Positions 1 through 6,305 of a stretch of DNA of 6,590 nt are shown one piece after another; positions within the stretch are counted from its first letter, which is position 1, and every line of letters starts with the position of its first letter. Position numbers and translations under genes: made by a program. The notes beneath the pieces are model-generated. The model saw only the letters and a program-made list of their open reading frames with translations. It did not search any database and was not told where the DNA came from. The DNA is from DATMNI01 sp035570275 (GTDB taxonomy: Bacteria > Acidobacteriota > Terriglobia > Bryobacterales > Bryobacteraceae): NCBI GenBank assembly GCA_035570275.1, contig DATMNI010000249.1, forward strand, positions 1 through 6,590, read 5' to 3'.

Positions 1-743
1 CCGCCCTTGCTGATCTGGTTATAAACCATGCCGCCGCCTCCGTACTGCGCGGAGAAGGCTGAACTGCTCATCTTCACTTCGCCCAGGGTGTCGAAGATCG
101 GCGTGTTGATGACGTTATTGCTCATCGGTGAACTGGTGGACGCCCCGTCCAGCAGCGCATTGGAAAACGGCATACTTCCGTTGACCGACACGCCTCCCAT
201 TCCGGGGCTGTTGTTGTTGGTCCCGTTGCCGCGAGTGCCCGGGAGGAACGTCAGGAACGACTGCCAATCCGGAATTCCGCCGGTCTGCGGCAGGAGCTTC
301 AGGGTTTCCTGCGGCACCGTCGAGGAGATTTCCGCGGTGGTCGTCTCCAGCAGGGGCGCCCCGGTTTCCACAATACTGATCTGTTGTGTGGCTTGCCCGA
401 TTGTCAATTGAACGTTTATTCCGGTGACACCGGATCTCAGAATTAAAGGCCCGCGCTGCAACGTCGCAAAGCCCTCCTTTGAAAACGTGATCAGGTACTG
501 ATCGGAAGGTACGAGCGGACCGGTGTCGTAAACGCCGGCATCGTTCGTGACGAAAGTGCGCTCCGTGTTCTTGTCAATATCTTTGACAAGTACCCTCACG
601 CCGGGCACAACGGCGCCCGAAGGATCGGTCACGCTGCCGGTGACGTCTCCAGAATTGGTGGCTTGGCCCCACGCGATACCGGAATATCCGCAGAAAAGGC
701 CGGTGCACAATGCGAGTACCCCACCCAGGGAAATCGTCTTCAT
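1..743 (-). CDS. Oar-like TonB-dependent receptor, N-terminal part (runs off left edge)
   Basis: Only the first 247 codons are in the window. The frame is open from an ATG at 743, preceded by a strong GGGGAGGGG Shine-Dalgarno stretch a few bases upstream. Residues 1-26 form a Sec signal peptide (MKT start, hydrophobic core, probable cut before Q27). Residues about 32-125 match a carboxypeptidase-regulatory-like (CarboxypepD_reg) beta-sandwich: GxVTDPSGAVVPG near 35-48, a DAGVYDTGPL-like turn near 68-77 and the G-F near 91. Residues about 128-247 look like the TonB plug: a VSVNG segment at 185-189, LLDGA at 197-201, then FDTLGEVK and SAFSAQYGGGG near 217-238. In this family the missing remainder forms an outer-membrane beta-barrel, about 1,000 residues in total, that imports large ligands using TonB energy. 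The ligand is unknown. It has its own promoter just upstream and follows the CRTAC1 gene by 131 bp. Confidence 0.9.
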   Translation of the reverse strand, partial: MKTISLGGVLALCTGLFCGYSGIAWGQATNSGDVTGSVTDPSGAVVPGVRVLVKDIDKNTERTFVTNDAGVYDTGPLVPSDQYLITFSKEGFATLQRGPLILRSGVTGINVQLTIGQATQQISIVETGAPLLETTTAEISSTVPQETLKLLPQTGGIPDWQSFLTFLPGTRGNGTNNNSPGMGGVSVNGSMPFSNALLDGASTSSPMSNNVINTPIFDTLGEVKMSSSAFSAQYGGGGMVYNQISKG

Positions 744-767
744 GGTCCCCTCCCCGAAAGCGTTTGC

Positions 768-796
768 AGTATATCGAAACCGCCTGGTCGAGTCAA
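768..796 (-). promoter_or_regulatory. sigma70-type promoter of the TonB-dependent receptor gene
   Basis: On the minus strand there is TTGACT (796-791), exactly 17 bases, then TATACT (773-768). These match the -35 and -10 consensus at five of six positions each, with optimal spacing. A start of transcription near 761 would give a leader of about 18 nt carrying little more than the ribosome binding site. It lies in the intergenic gap and points at the receptor gene, so the receptor can be expressed apart from the TPR-CRTAC1 pair. Not experimentally shown; Acidobacteriota housekeeping promoters are assumed to resemble the general consensus. Confidence 0.7.
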
Positions 797-837
797 GCAG
801 TCGTTAGACTCGCCCCTAAAGGCAGGACGGGCCTTCG

Positions 838-847
838 TGTCATGACA
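838..847. promoter_or_regulatory. 10-bp perfect palindrome, possible operator
   Basis: TGTCATGACA is a perfect palindrome in the gap between the CRTAC1 stop and the receptor promoter, about 41 bp upstream of the -35 box. Its placement suits a regulator site, and half-sites TGTCA/TGACA resemble those of several dimeric regulators. A 10-bp palindrome arises by chance about once per kilobase, so this is weak evidence. A second, weaker inverted repeat (AAGGC/GCCTT, 819-835) lies beside it, but no U-rich tract follows, so I do not call a terminator here. Confidence 0.25.
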
Positions 848-874
848 ACGAGTAGAGAGCGTTTACAATGTTCA

Positions 875-2695
875 TTACTTTTGCTTGCGCCCCTTGTCTT
901 CACTTGGTCCAGAACCGGGTGTGGGGCGGATTGCGGCACAGGGGACGACGCCGTCACCCTCTTTGACGCAGTAGAAGCGGTCCGCCTCAAGGCCGGCCAA
1001 GGTTTCAGTTCTGCCCGACAACCAGAAGATTTCTACTTTGTCGGCACGACTGCGATCGGCGAGTCCGAAGTGAAGACGCAGATCGCTCTGCGACAGATAA
1101 CTCCCCGAACTCCTCACTTCATCGGTCTGGACGAGTTCGCCGGCGGTGATCCTTACTCGCGTGTTCAAGGCCAGTCGATTGCTTTTCGTTCCGGCCATTT
1201 CGAGACTGATCCAGTGATGGCGCGGTCCGCCTTTGGGGCGAAAGATTACGGGCTCACCTTCGAGATTTTCGACCACAACTTCCTGGACGCCGTCGTTAAA
1301 CAGGTCGCCGATCGCTAGGCCACGTCCCACGCGCGGGACCCTGAGCGCCGCGCCGGCTTGGTCGCTGACATCCCGGAAGGTGCCGTCACGTTGATTCAGG
1401 AACAACTGGGTTGGCTGGCGGTAGCGAACTCCGATGTCGGCCCGATCGACCTGCGGATACACATGACCGTTGACCGCGATGAGGTCAAGCCAGCCGTCGT
1501 TGTCGTAATCGAAGAAGGCGTCTCCCCAGCCCACGACGTACATGGTGGAACGTGCGATTCGTGAAATATCCGAAACGTCGGTGAAGGTCAACTGACCGTC
1601 ATTGCGGAAGAGTTCCAGGTACTGCTCGCTGAAGTGCGTGATGGCGATCGACGGATGCCCGGTGTGCAAATAGTCTCCCAGCGCCACTCCCATATTGGCC
1701 AAGGCCCTGCCATTGGGATCCAGAGCCACACCGGCCGGGTAACTCACATCGGTAAAGTGGCCTTTGCCGTCGTTCTGGTAGAGGTAGTTTTGCGCGCCGT
1801 CATTGGCCACGAAAAGTTCGATCTTCCCATCGTTATTGAAGTCCGACCAGACGGCCGTGAGGCCGAGCAGGTTTTGAGGATCATCCACGCCAGCCTGTTT
1901 GGAAACATCGTTGAAGGTTCCGTTGCCGTTGTTGCGATAGAGGGAATCGGGCGACCCTTTCAGGCCGGCCGGCCCGCACTGGACCTTGATGCCGTGATAC
2001 TGGCAGTTCACCATGGCGCCGAAGGCCGGCAGGTCGCGCAGATTGTAGGCGGCATAGTGAGACACGAACAGGTCCGGCAAGCCATCGCCGTCATAGTCGC
2101 CAAAAGCGGCGCCCATCGCCCAGAGGGAATCGGCCCCCAGCCCCGCCGCCTGCGTGACATCGCTAAACGTCCCGTTGCCGTTGTTGCGGTACAGAACCAC
2201 GCCCCCAAAACAAGTCACGAATAAATCCGGCCAGCCATCATTGTTGTAGTCGCCTACCACGGCGCCATTCGCCCAACAGGGAAAACCGACGCCCGCCTTG
2301 TCGGTGACGTCGGTAAATGTGCCGTCACGATTGTTGTGGAACAGGGAGCTACGCGCCTTCTTGCCGGCCAGTTGCATGACCACGTCGGGCGCGTTGGTGA
2401 AGTAGATGTCCGGCCAGCCATCGCGATCGTAATCGATCATCGCCACGCCGCCGCTCATCGATTCCACGATGTATTTCTTATCCGGCGAAGCCAGATGATT
2501 GAAGCGAATTCCGGTGGAAGCAGTGATATCCACCATCTCGGGAACGCCCGCCTCCGGTTTGGCGCGGCTCTGTCCGGCGGGTTCAGGAGGCGGAGCGCCG
2601 CGCTTGCCAGACTGCGCCCGAAGACCGATTCCGAGGACAGCCGCTCCCAGGACGATCGCGATGGCCGGCCCGATGATGCGGGAACGGCGGCTCAC
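875..2695 (-). CDS. CRTAC1-family protein with FG-GAP/VCBS repeats and ASPIC/UnbV domain
   Basis: 606 residues, GTG start at 2695, TAA stop. Residues 7-27 are a hydrophobic export signal or anchor ending LRAQS. A beta-propeller follows, built from FG-GAP/VCBS repeats. Calcium-loop motifs of the DxDxDGxxD type begin at D88, D149, D200, D285, D396 and D464 (the fourth and last end in E). A LYRNNGNGTFxDVT-like strand repeats near 118, 168, 252, 305, 362 and 431. The loop near 341 (DYLHTGHPS) has lost its acidic ligands. C231 and C240, in an insertion followed by CGPAGL, are typical of this bacterial family and could form a disulfide. Residues about 513-578 match the ASPIC/UnbV domain, including SYLSQSDLRLHFGL near 532-545. 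The function of bacterial members is unsettled; extracellular binding or scaffolding is inferred from the fold. Its start overlaps the TPR stop (GTGA), indicating translational coupling; a GCAGG sits about 5 nt before the GTG. Confidence 0.93.
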   Translation of the reverse strand: MSRRSRIIGPAIAIVLGAAVLGIGLRAQSGKRGAPPPEPAGQSRAKPEAGVPEMVDITASTGIRFNHLASPDKKYIVESMSGGVAMIDYDRDGWPDIYFTNAPDVVMQLAGKKARSSLFHNNRDGTFTDVTDKAGVGFPCWANGAVVGDYNNDGWPDLFVTCFGGVVLYRNNGNGTFSDVTQAAGLGADSLWAMGAAFGDYDGDGLPDLFVSHYAAYNLRDLPAFGAMVNCQYHGIKVQCGPAGLKGSPDSLYRNNGNGTFNDVSKQAGVDDPQNLLGLTAVWSDFNNDGKIELFVANDGAQNYLYQNDGKGHFTDVSYPAGVALDPNGRALANMGVALGDYLHTGHPSIAITHFSEQYLELFRNDGQLTFTDVSDISRIARSTMYVVGWGDAFFDYDNDGWLDLIAVNGHVYPQVDRADIGVRYRQPTQLFLNQRDGTFRDVSDQAGAALRVPRVGRGLAIGDLFNDGVQEVVVENLEGEPVIFRPKGGPRHHWISLEMAGTKSNRLALNTRVRITAGELVQTDEVRSSGSYLSQSDLRLHFGLADRSRADKVEIFWLSGRTETLAGLEADRFYCVKEGDGVVPCAAIRPTPGSGPSEDKGRKQK

Positions 2696-3882
2696 ATGGG
2701 CCTGCCTTGCCCCGCCAGTTGCTTGAAGACCTTCTCCAGTTTGTCTTTCACATCCTGGTAGTGACGGAAGGCATCCATCTCACGCTGCGCATCCGCGGTC
2801 CGGCCCGTACGCCGATAAAGGCCGCTCAGACGGAAGTGCGCCACGGTATTGGTCGGATCGTCCTTCACTGCGCTTTCCAAAAGCGAAATGGCTTCATTGG
2901 TCCGATTCAGCGAAATCAAGACGATCGCCAGACCGGTCTTTGCCTCCGCATCCTTGGGCTGGAGAGCAAGCGCTTTTCTGTAATGCGTCTCCGCCCCCTT
3001 GAGATCGCCCTTCAGCGACAGGACTCCACCGAGCTGGCGCCAGGACAACTCGTCGTACTCGTTCACCTGGATAGCGGCTTTGAATTCGACTTCCGCCTGG
3101 GCATTCATCGCGGCATCCGACGCCGTCCGGAGCTGCTCGGCCAGTTCAAAGTGCGCGCCGGGGAGCTTGGGATTCAAGCGGAGCGCCTCGCGATACTGCG
3201 CGATCGAATTGGCGCGATCGCCCTGCCGGCCAAGTTCGCCGGCCATGAGCATGTGCATCTCCGCGGAATCCGGCGCAGCCATCATCATGGCCAGCAGACT
3301 CTGGTACATCATCTGCCGCGAAAGCTGGTGCGTGGCGAACAGAATTTGCGGGTCTTGCGGCGACAGCTCTCCCATCCTGGCGGCCACGGACAGAGCCTTG
3401 TCGAGTTGCCCCGACGCCGAATAGAGTTCGACCAGTTCCAGACCAGCCTCAATCCGGATCTTCTTCTCATCTAGATTCGAGAATGCGCGTTCCAGGTGGT
3501 TCAGCGCTTCGCCGGGGTTCCCGGTCCGCTTCTCGGCGATACCCAACAGCGCCTCGATCCTCCAGACGCCTGGCTGCACCTGCAAGGCGGCCTGCATATG
3601 CGGGATCGCTTCCGCGTAGTTACCCTGAAAAAATACCAGTACGCCGAGGTTTGCCTGAGCGTTGAGGTTCTTCGGATCGAGCGAAATAATTTCCCGCAGT
3701 ACGGGAATGGCGAGCTGCGGTTTCTGTTCCTGCAGATGCTTCTGCACCTGCTGTTCGAGCGCTGCGACTTTGTTTGGAACATCCGGCGTGCTCTGCGCCA
3801 TTAGAACCGGCCAAGGCAGCCAGACGACCAGGGCGCAACATGTTCTTGAAACCAGATTTCTCACGTGCATGACGTATACCAC
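2692..3882 (-). CDS. Secreted tetratricopeptide-repeat (TPR) protein
   Basis: About 396 residues from a GTG at 3882. I prefer this start because GGAGAG (3897-3892) lies 9 nt upstream. The in-frame ATG at 3870 is 21 nt from that site, and a further GTG at 3948 falls inside a stem-loop. In all cases residues about 7-29 form a Sec signal (hydrophobic core, probable cut LMA|Q), so the protein is likely periplasmic. From about residue 39 to the end there are roughly nine TPR helix pairs; the clearest are at about 73-106 (NLGVLVFFQGNYAEAI), 205-238, 277-311 and 312-345, each ending in a xxPxx turn such as LNPK or LQPK. One repeat (about 240-276) has a longer inter-helix loop, and about 178-204 is a Met-rich degenerate stretch. 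TPRs bind proteins; the obvious partner is the CRTAC1 protein encoded next, with which the gene shares a 4-bp overlap. No enzymatic domain is visible. Confidence 0.9.
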   Translation of the reverse strand: MVYVMHVRNLVSRTCCALVVWLPWPVLMAQSTPDVPNKVAALEQQVQKHLQEQKPQLAIPVLREIISLDPKNLNAQANLGVLVFFQGNYAEAIPHMQAALQVQPGVWRIEALLGIAEKRTGNPGEALNHLERAFSNLDEKKIRIEAGLELVELYSASGQLDKALSVAARMGELSPQDPQILFATHQLSRQMMYQSLLAMMMAAPDSAEMHMLMAGELGRQGDRANSIAQYREALRLNPKLPGAHFELAEQLRTASDAAMNAQAEVEFKAAIQVNEYDELSWRQLGGVLSLKGDLKGAETHYRKALALQPKDAEAKTGLAIVLISLNRTNEAISLLESAVKDDPTNTVAHFRLSGLYRRTGRTADAQREMDAFRHYQDVKDKLEKVFKQLAGQGRPM

Positions 3883-3891
3883 GATTGGTGT

Positions 3892-3897
3892 CTCTCC
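3892..3897 (-). promoter_or_regulatory. Shine-Dalgarno site deciding the TPR start
   Basis: GGAGAG on the minus strand is 9 nt before the GTG at 3882 and is the only good ribosome binding site near the three candidate starts (3948, 3882, 3870). It favours GTG-3882, which keeps an intact signal peptide and leaves the stem-loop at 3929-3958 in the leader. Confidence 0.5.
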
Positions 3898-3928
3898 GGC
3901 AGCCTTCTCGTGGCGAACGCGGTGGCCC

Positions 3929-3958
3929 GGTTCCGGCCGACGCCGCACGGCCGGAACC
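3929..3958. other. Perfect 11-bp GC-rich stem-loop between beta-helix and TPR genes
   Basis: GGTTCCGGCCG (3929-3939) and CGGCCGGAACC (3948-3958) are exact reverse complements around an 8-nt loop. As minus-strand RNA it would lie 134 nt after the beta-helix stop and about 46 nt before the TPR start. No run of U follows on either strand, so it is not a classical intrinsic terminator. It could protect a 3' end, attenuate read-through, or be a REP-like dispersed element. Confidence 0.6.
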
Positions 3959-4048
3959 TGCGTATCCGATCGTGATGTGAAGTCCTCGGAGACGATGCGA
4001 GTCTACAGCCCTCCCCCGCGCCCCATGCCGTCAGCTCAGCCGGCCCGG

Positions 4049-4076
4049 ATCACACTGGAGTTTTCCTTTCCGGCAA
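4049..4076 (-). promoter_or_regulatory. weak promoter-like pair upstream of the TPR-CRTAC1 genes
   Basis: TTGCCG (4076-4071), a 16-base spacer, then TGTGAT (4054-4049) on the minus strand match the sigma70 boxes at four of six positions each. It would start transcription near 4042, upstream of the stem-loop and the TPR gene. Matches of this quality are common by chance. The rest of this roughly 210-bp gap shows nothing further that I can name. Confidence 0.2.
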
Positions 4077-4092
4077 ATCCCTCCAGGCCGAT

Positions 4093-5889
4093 TCAGGGGG
4101 TCTGGCTGGAGGCGGCGATGTTCCGTACCGCCGCTTCCCCTAGCCGCTCACGAAGCTGGGTCAGATACAGGCTGCGCGGCGTCACGTGCCGGTCCAACGA
4201 CTCGATGAATCCTCCCTCCTTCGCCGGGTCTTGCAGCGGAATGTTGAACACCACGGCGTCGACCCCGATGTGGCCGAACGAGAAGTTCTGTGCCGTCGGC
4301 GGCTTCTGAACCAGGAAGTATCCCTCGCAATTCCAGAACACCGTGTTCGCCCCCGCCCAACCGATGTTGATGTTCTTCCAGAAACGCGCAGTCAAGGGGG
4401 CTTGGATATTGTCGTAAAGGCCGCCTGTCGCCCACTGCTCGTGCGGTTCGCTCGAGGAGTATGGGTTCGTCGCTATGCAATCGAGGAATACATTGTTGCT
4501 CGCGCTCGGCTGGCCCATCATAAACGAGTGGCGCCCCTTGTCTGAGTAACAACGCTGCACCAGCGCGAGCTGTCCGCGCAACGCGAACGTAAACCTCCTT
4601 GCTCCCATCCTCCGGGAGATCGGTTCACGCGACACGCAGTCTTGCACCGTGACCCACTTGGACCCGCGCGAGGTGCCCACCATACTGTAAACAAAATGCA
4701 GCGCCGTGGCATTCCGCACCCAGCCGTTCTTCATGTTGTCGAAGGTAATGAAGTTGCTGTAGTGGTCCTCGTCGGCGTAGTACTCCTCGGCGATGTAGTT
4801 CGGGCGGTCCATATTGCCGTATTCCCTGGTGCGCTTCGCCGGGTCGAATTCCGACATGCCGCGAAGATTCTCCACGCCCACCCTCTGGATGCGTCCGGGG
4901 TCTTCATATTTGACCACTTCGCCTCCCCCCCAGCGCTTCTCGATGGCGCAACTGACAGGCGCATCGATGGTAATCGTGTTGCCCTGGACGTCTACCACCA
5001 CGCGATCCCAATCCACGTTGAACGGGCGCCACCGGCTCTGTGGGTTCTCGCCGTTCATGCCTACCGCATCGATCCATTCCTGGTTTCCAATGCGCCGCAC
5101 AATCACCGTATCGCCCGCCTTGAAGCCGCGCGCCGATGCCAATTTGAAGCTGCGCGCGCCCACCGGCACGTAATCGTCGGTGACAATCTGCTTGGTTTCA
5201 TCCTTCGTTGTCACACCGGAAGCCCCGGCAATCTTGATGAGGGTGGGTTGACCGCCGCCGAAGCCACCCGGACCACCGCCGCGACCGCCACCCGGAGCGC
5301 CACCGGGGACACCGCCGCGGCCACCACCCGGAGCAGCTCCCTGTGCGCCTCCCTGGGCGGCGGCAGGAGCGCCGGCAGGAGCCGCGGGTGCGCCGGCCGG
5401 ACCGCCGCCCGGAGCCCCGCCACCCACGCCCGCGACGCGTCCGGTCCCCGTGCCGATGAGAACCGTGCCCGTATCGCCCATACCCTCGCCGCGCAGCACC
5501 ACGCCGCTGGCTTGAATCAGGATCGGCGTCGCCATCCTGTAATAACCCGCCCTCAGCAGCACAGTGCCGCGGAACCCGTACCTATCCAGCGGCAGCGCCG
5601 ACACCTTGTCGATGGCCGCCTGAATGTTCGCCGTGTTGTCCCCGGCAACCGGCCAGACCGTCTCCTTCACCGGCACGGTCGGAATCGGCACTCCGCCGCC
5701 GCCATATCCCGCGTAAGAGGAATCAGGGATCGTGTTTCCCTGTTCATCGGGCACATAGACCAGTTTGCCGTCGGGTCCCGGATAGACTCTGGATACCATC
5801 GGGGCAAGGTCATTTACTTGCGCTCCGGCCAGAACCGCGGGTGCCATTGCTACCTGCAGCGCTCTGCGTCGTGATACGGCAGTCTTCAT
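4093..5889 (-). CDS. Secreted right-handed parallel beta-helix protein, pectate-lyase-superfamily-like
   Basis: 598 residues. The ATG at 5889 has a strong GGAGGGAG ribosome binding site; the stop is TGA. The N-terminus has SRRRALQ at 6-12 followed by a short Ala-rich hydrophobic stretch to about 23, a possible twin-arginine (Tat) signal, though the usual Phe is Ala. Residues 79-135 are the classic entry to a Pectate_lyase_3-type beta-helix: WPVAGDNTANIQAAID, then RGTVLLRAGYY, then SGVVLRGEG. A Gly/Ala/Pro-rich insert (about 155-213) interrupts the fold. Residues about 372-550 are the well-ordered core with helix rungs: GWVRNATALHF, WVTVQDCVS, RRFTFALRGQ, GRHSFMMGQ, VFLDCIA, PHEQWATGGLYDNI (482-495), then WAGANTVFWNCEG and PPTAQNFSFG. 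Related secreted proteins occur in Acidobacteriota, Planctomycetota and Bacteroidota. A polysaccharide lyase or hydrolase role is plausible, but I cannot assign a substrate or catalytic residues. Confidence 0.85.
   Translation of the reverse strand: MKTAVSRRRALQVAMAPAVLAGAQVNDLAPMVSRVYPGPDGKLVYVPDEQGNTIPDSSYAGYGGGGVPIPTVPVKETVWPVAGDNTANIQAAIDKVSALPLDRYGFRGTVLLRAGYYRMATPILIQASGVVLRGEGMGDTGTVLIGTGTGRVAGVGGGAPGGGPAGAPAAPAGAPAAAQGGAQGAAPGGGRGGVPGGAPGGGRGGGPGGFGGGQPTLIKIAGASGVTTKDETKQIVTDDYVPVGARSFKLASARGFKAGDTVIVRRIGNQEWIDAVGMNGENPQSRWRPFNVDWDRVVVDVQGNTITIDAPVSCAIEKRWGGGEVVKYEDPGRIQRVGVENLRGMSEFDPAKRTREYGNMDRPNYIAEEYYADEDHYSNFITFDNMKNGWVRNATALHFVYSMVGTSRGSKWVTVQDCVSREPISRRMGARRFTFALRGQLALVQRCYSDKGRHSFMMGQPSASNNVFLDCIATNPYSSSEPHEQWATGGLYDNIQAPLTARFWKNINIGWAGANTVFWNCEGYFLVQKPPTAQNFSFGHIGVDAVVFNIPLQDPAKEGGFIESLDRHVTPRSLYLTQLRERLGEAAVRNIAASSQTP
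5263..5334 (-). repeat. two 36-bp tandem repeats inside the Gly/Ala/Pro insert of the beta-helix gene
   Basis: Residues 186-197 and 198-209 of the beta-helix protein are consecutive copies of a 12-residue unit, APGGGRGGVPGG and APGGGRGGGPGG, differing at one residue. The DNA copies (5334-5299 and 5298-5263) agree at about 31 of 36 positions, so the duplication is old enough to have diverged mostly at silent sites. The whole low-complexity stretch spans 5251-5427 and reads as a flexible, probably disordered loop. Confidence 0.8.
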
Positions 5890-6082
5890 TCAAGCTCCCT
5901 CCAACGGTTCATACTACACCTTGCGGGATACGTCTCCACATCGTGCAAGCCCACTTCGATTTCCGCGCGATACCGGGAGGCGTACCGCGCACCCGGCCAA
6001 CCCCGGGTTACGTTCAGCCTCTCGTTTCGACATAACATTAGTTTTGCCTAGGTCCACAAGTCGGTCGCCCGGAAGGGAGGGA
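5890..6082. other. divergent intergenic region between the beta-helix gene and the rightward genes
   Basis: 193 bp separate two divergent starts, so promoters for both directions should lie here. An AT-richer patch at about 6023-6047 (TTTCGACATAACATTAG) is the most promoter-like stretch, but I cannot find a convincing -35/-10 pair on either strand. A TAGTAT on the minus strand about 30 nt before the beta-helix start lacks a -35 partner. ACCCGG/CCGGGT (5991-6008) forms a 6-bp stem with a 6-nt loop. No gene is supported here. Confidence 0.5.
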
Positions 6083-6229
6083 ATGTTGACGATGAACGGA
6101 CGATGGCTTGTCTTGACGACCGCGGTTTACGTCTGCTTCATCGGCTGCTCCGCACCGAGATCGGGGAAGGTGTCCTTGGCTCCGTCTGGCACTGGATTAA
6201 GTGCCCATACCGCAAGGTCCAAGCCGTAA
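6083..6229 (+). CDS. Small putative lipoprotein (48 residues), function unknown
   Basis: The ATG at 6083 follows GGAAGGGAGGGA, with GGAAGG 6 nt away. A second in-frame ATG at 6092 is 11 nt from the GGGAGG and is an alternative start. From either, the protein has R7, a hydrophobic run (about 8-20) and a lipobox-like F19-I20-G21-C22, the Phe being an imperfect fit. That leaves a mature peptide of only 27 residues, polar and Ser/Gly/Pro-rich, ending SKP before TAA. This fits a mini-lipoprotein anchored by C22, or a remnant of a longer one. I recognise no family. It is 76 bp before the next gene in the same direction, so co-transcription is likely. Strong ribosome binding and a recognisable signal argue for a real gene; the shortness argues for caution. 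Confidence 0.5.
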   Translation: MLTMNGRWLVLTTAVYVCFIGCSAPRSGKVSLAPSGTGLSAHTARSKP

Positions 6230-6305
6230 AGGCCGGGGTCCGGATGCAAACAGTAACCAATCGTTCTCTTCAGCATCGAAGATTTCCGTAGAAGGGGCAA
6301 ACAAC

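Noticed and set aside
28..411. 127-codon plus-strand frame at the left edge
   Set aside because: Antisense to the TonB-dependent receptor, whose signal peptide, regulatory domain and plug are all recognisable on the other strand.
819..835. terminator after the CRTAC1 gene
   Set aside because: The AAGGC/GCCTT stem is only 5 bp with a 7-nt loop, and no U-run follows on the minus strand.
710..2224. plus-strand frames (710-1318, 1634-2224) opposite the CRTAC1 gene
   Set aside because: Antisense shadows of the repeated calcium-loop codons; their products have no domain, signal or start site support.
2707..3474. 255-codon plus-strand frame opposite the TPR gene
   Set aside because: Shadow of the TPR gene; no recognisable fold, and the minus strand carries consistent TPR periodicity throughout.
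3883..3948. N-terminal extension of the TPR protein to a GTG at 3948
   Set aside because: The extension is Arg-rich, lies in front of a complete signal peptide, starts inside the perfect stem-loop and has no suitable ribosome binding site.
5263..5334. CRISPR-like or mobile repeat
   Set aside because: The two 36-bp units are adjacent with no spacers and are in frame, coding for a Gly/Pro-rich loop.
4642..5874. 410-codon open frame on the plus strand opposite the beta-helix gene
   Set aside because: It is antisense to a clearly coding, domain-bearing gene. Its product is compositionally odd (His, Arg, Ala, Thr rich) with no motif or ribosome binding site; long antisense frames are expected in GC-rich codon-biased genes.
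6103..6291. 62-codon plus-strand frame overlapping the mini-lipoprotein
   Set aside because: No good ribosome binding site and no signal or motif; the overlapping frame at 6083 has both a strong site and a lipoprotein-like signal.
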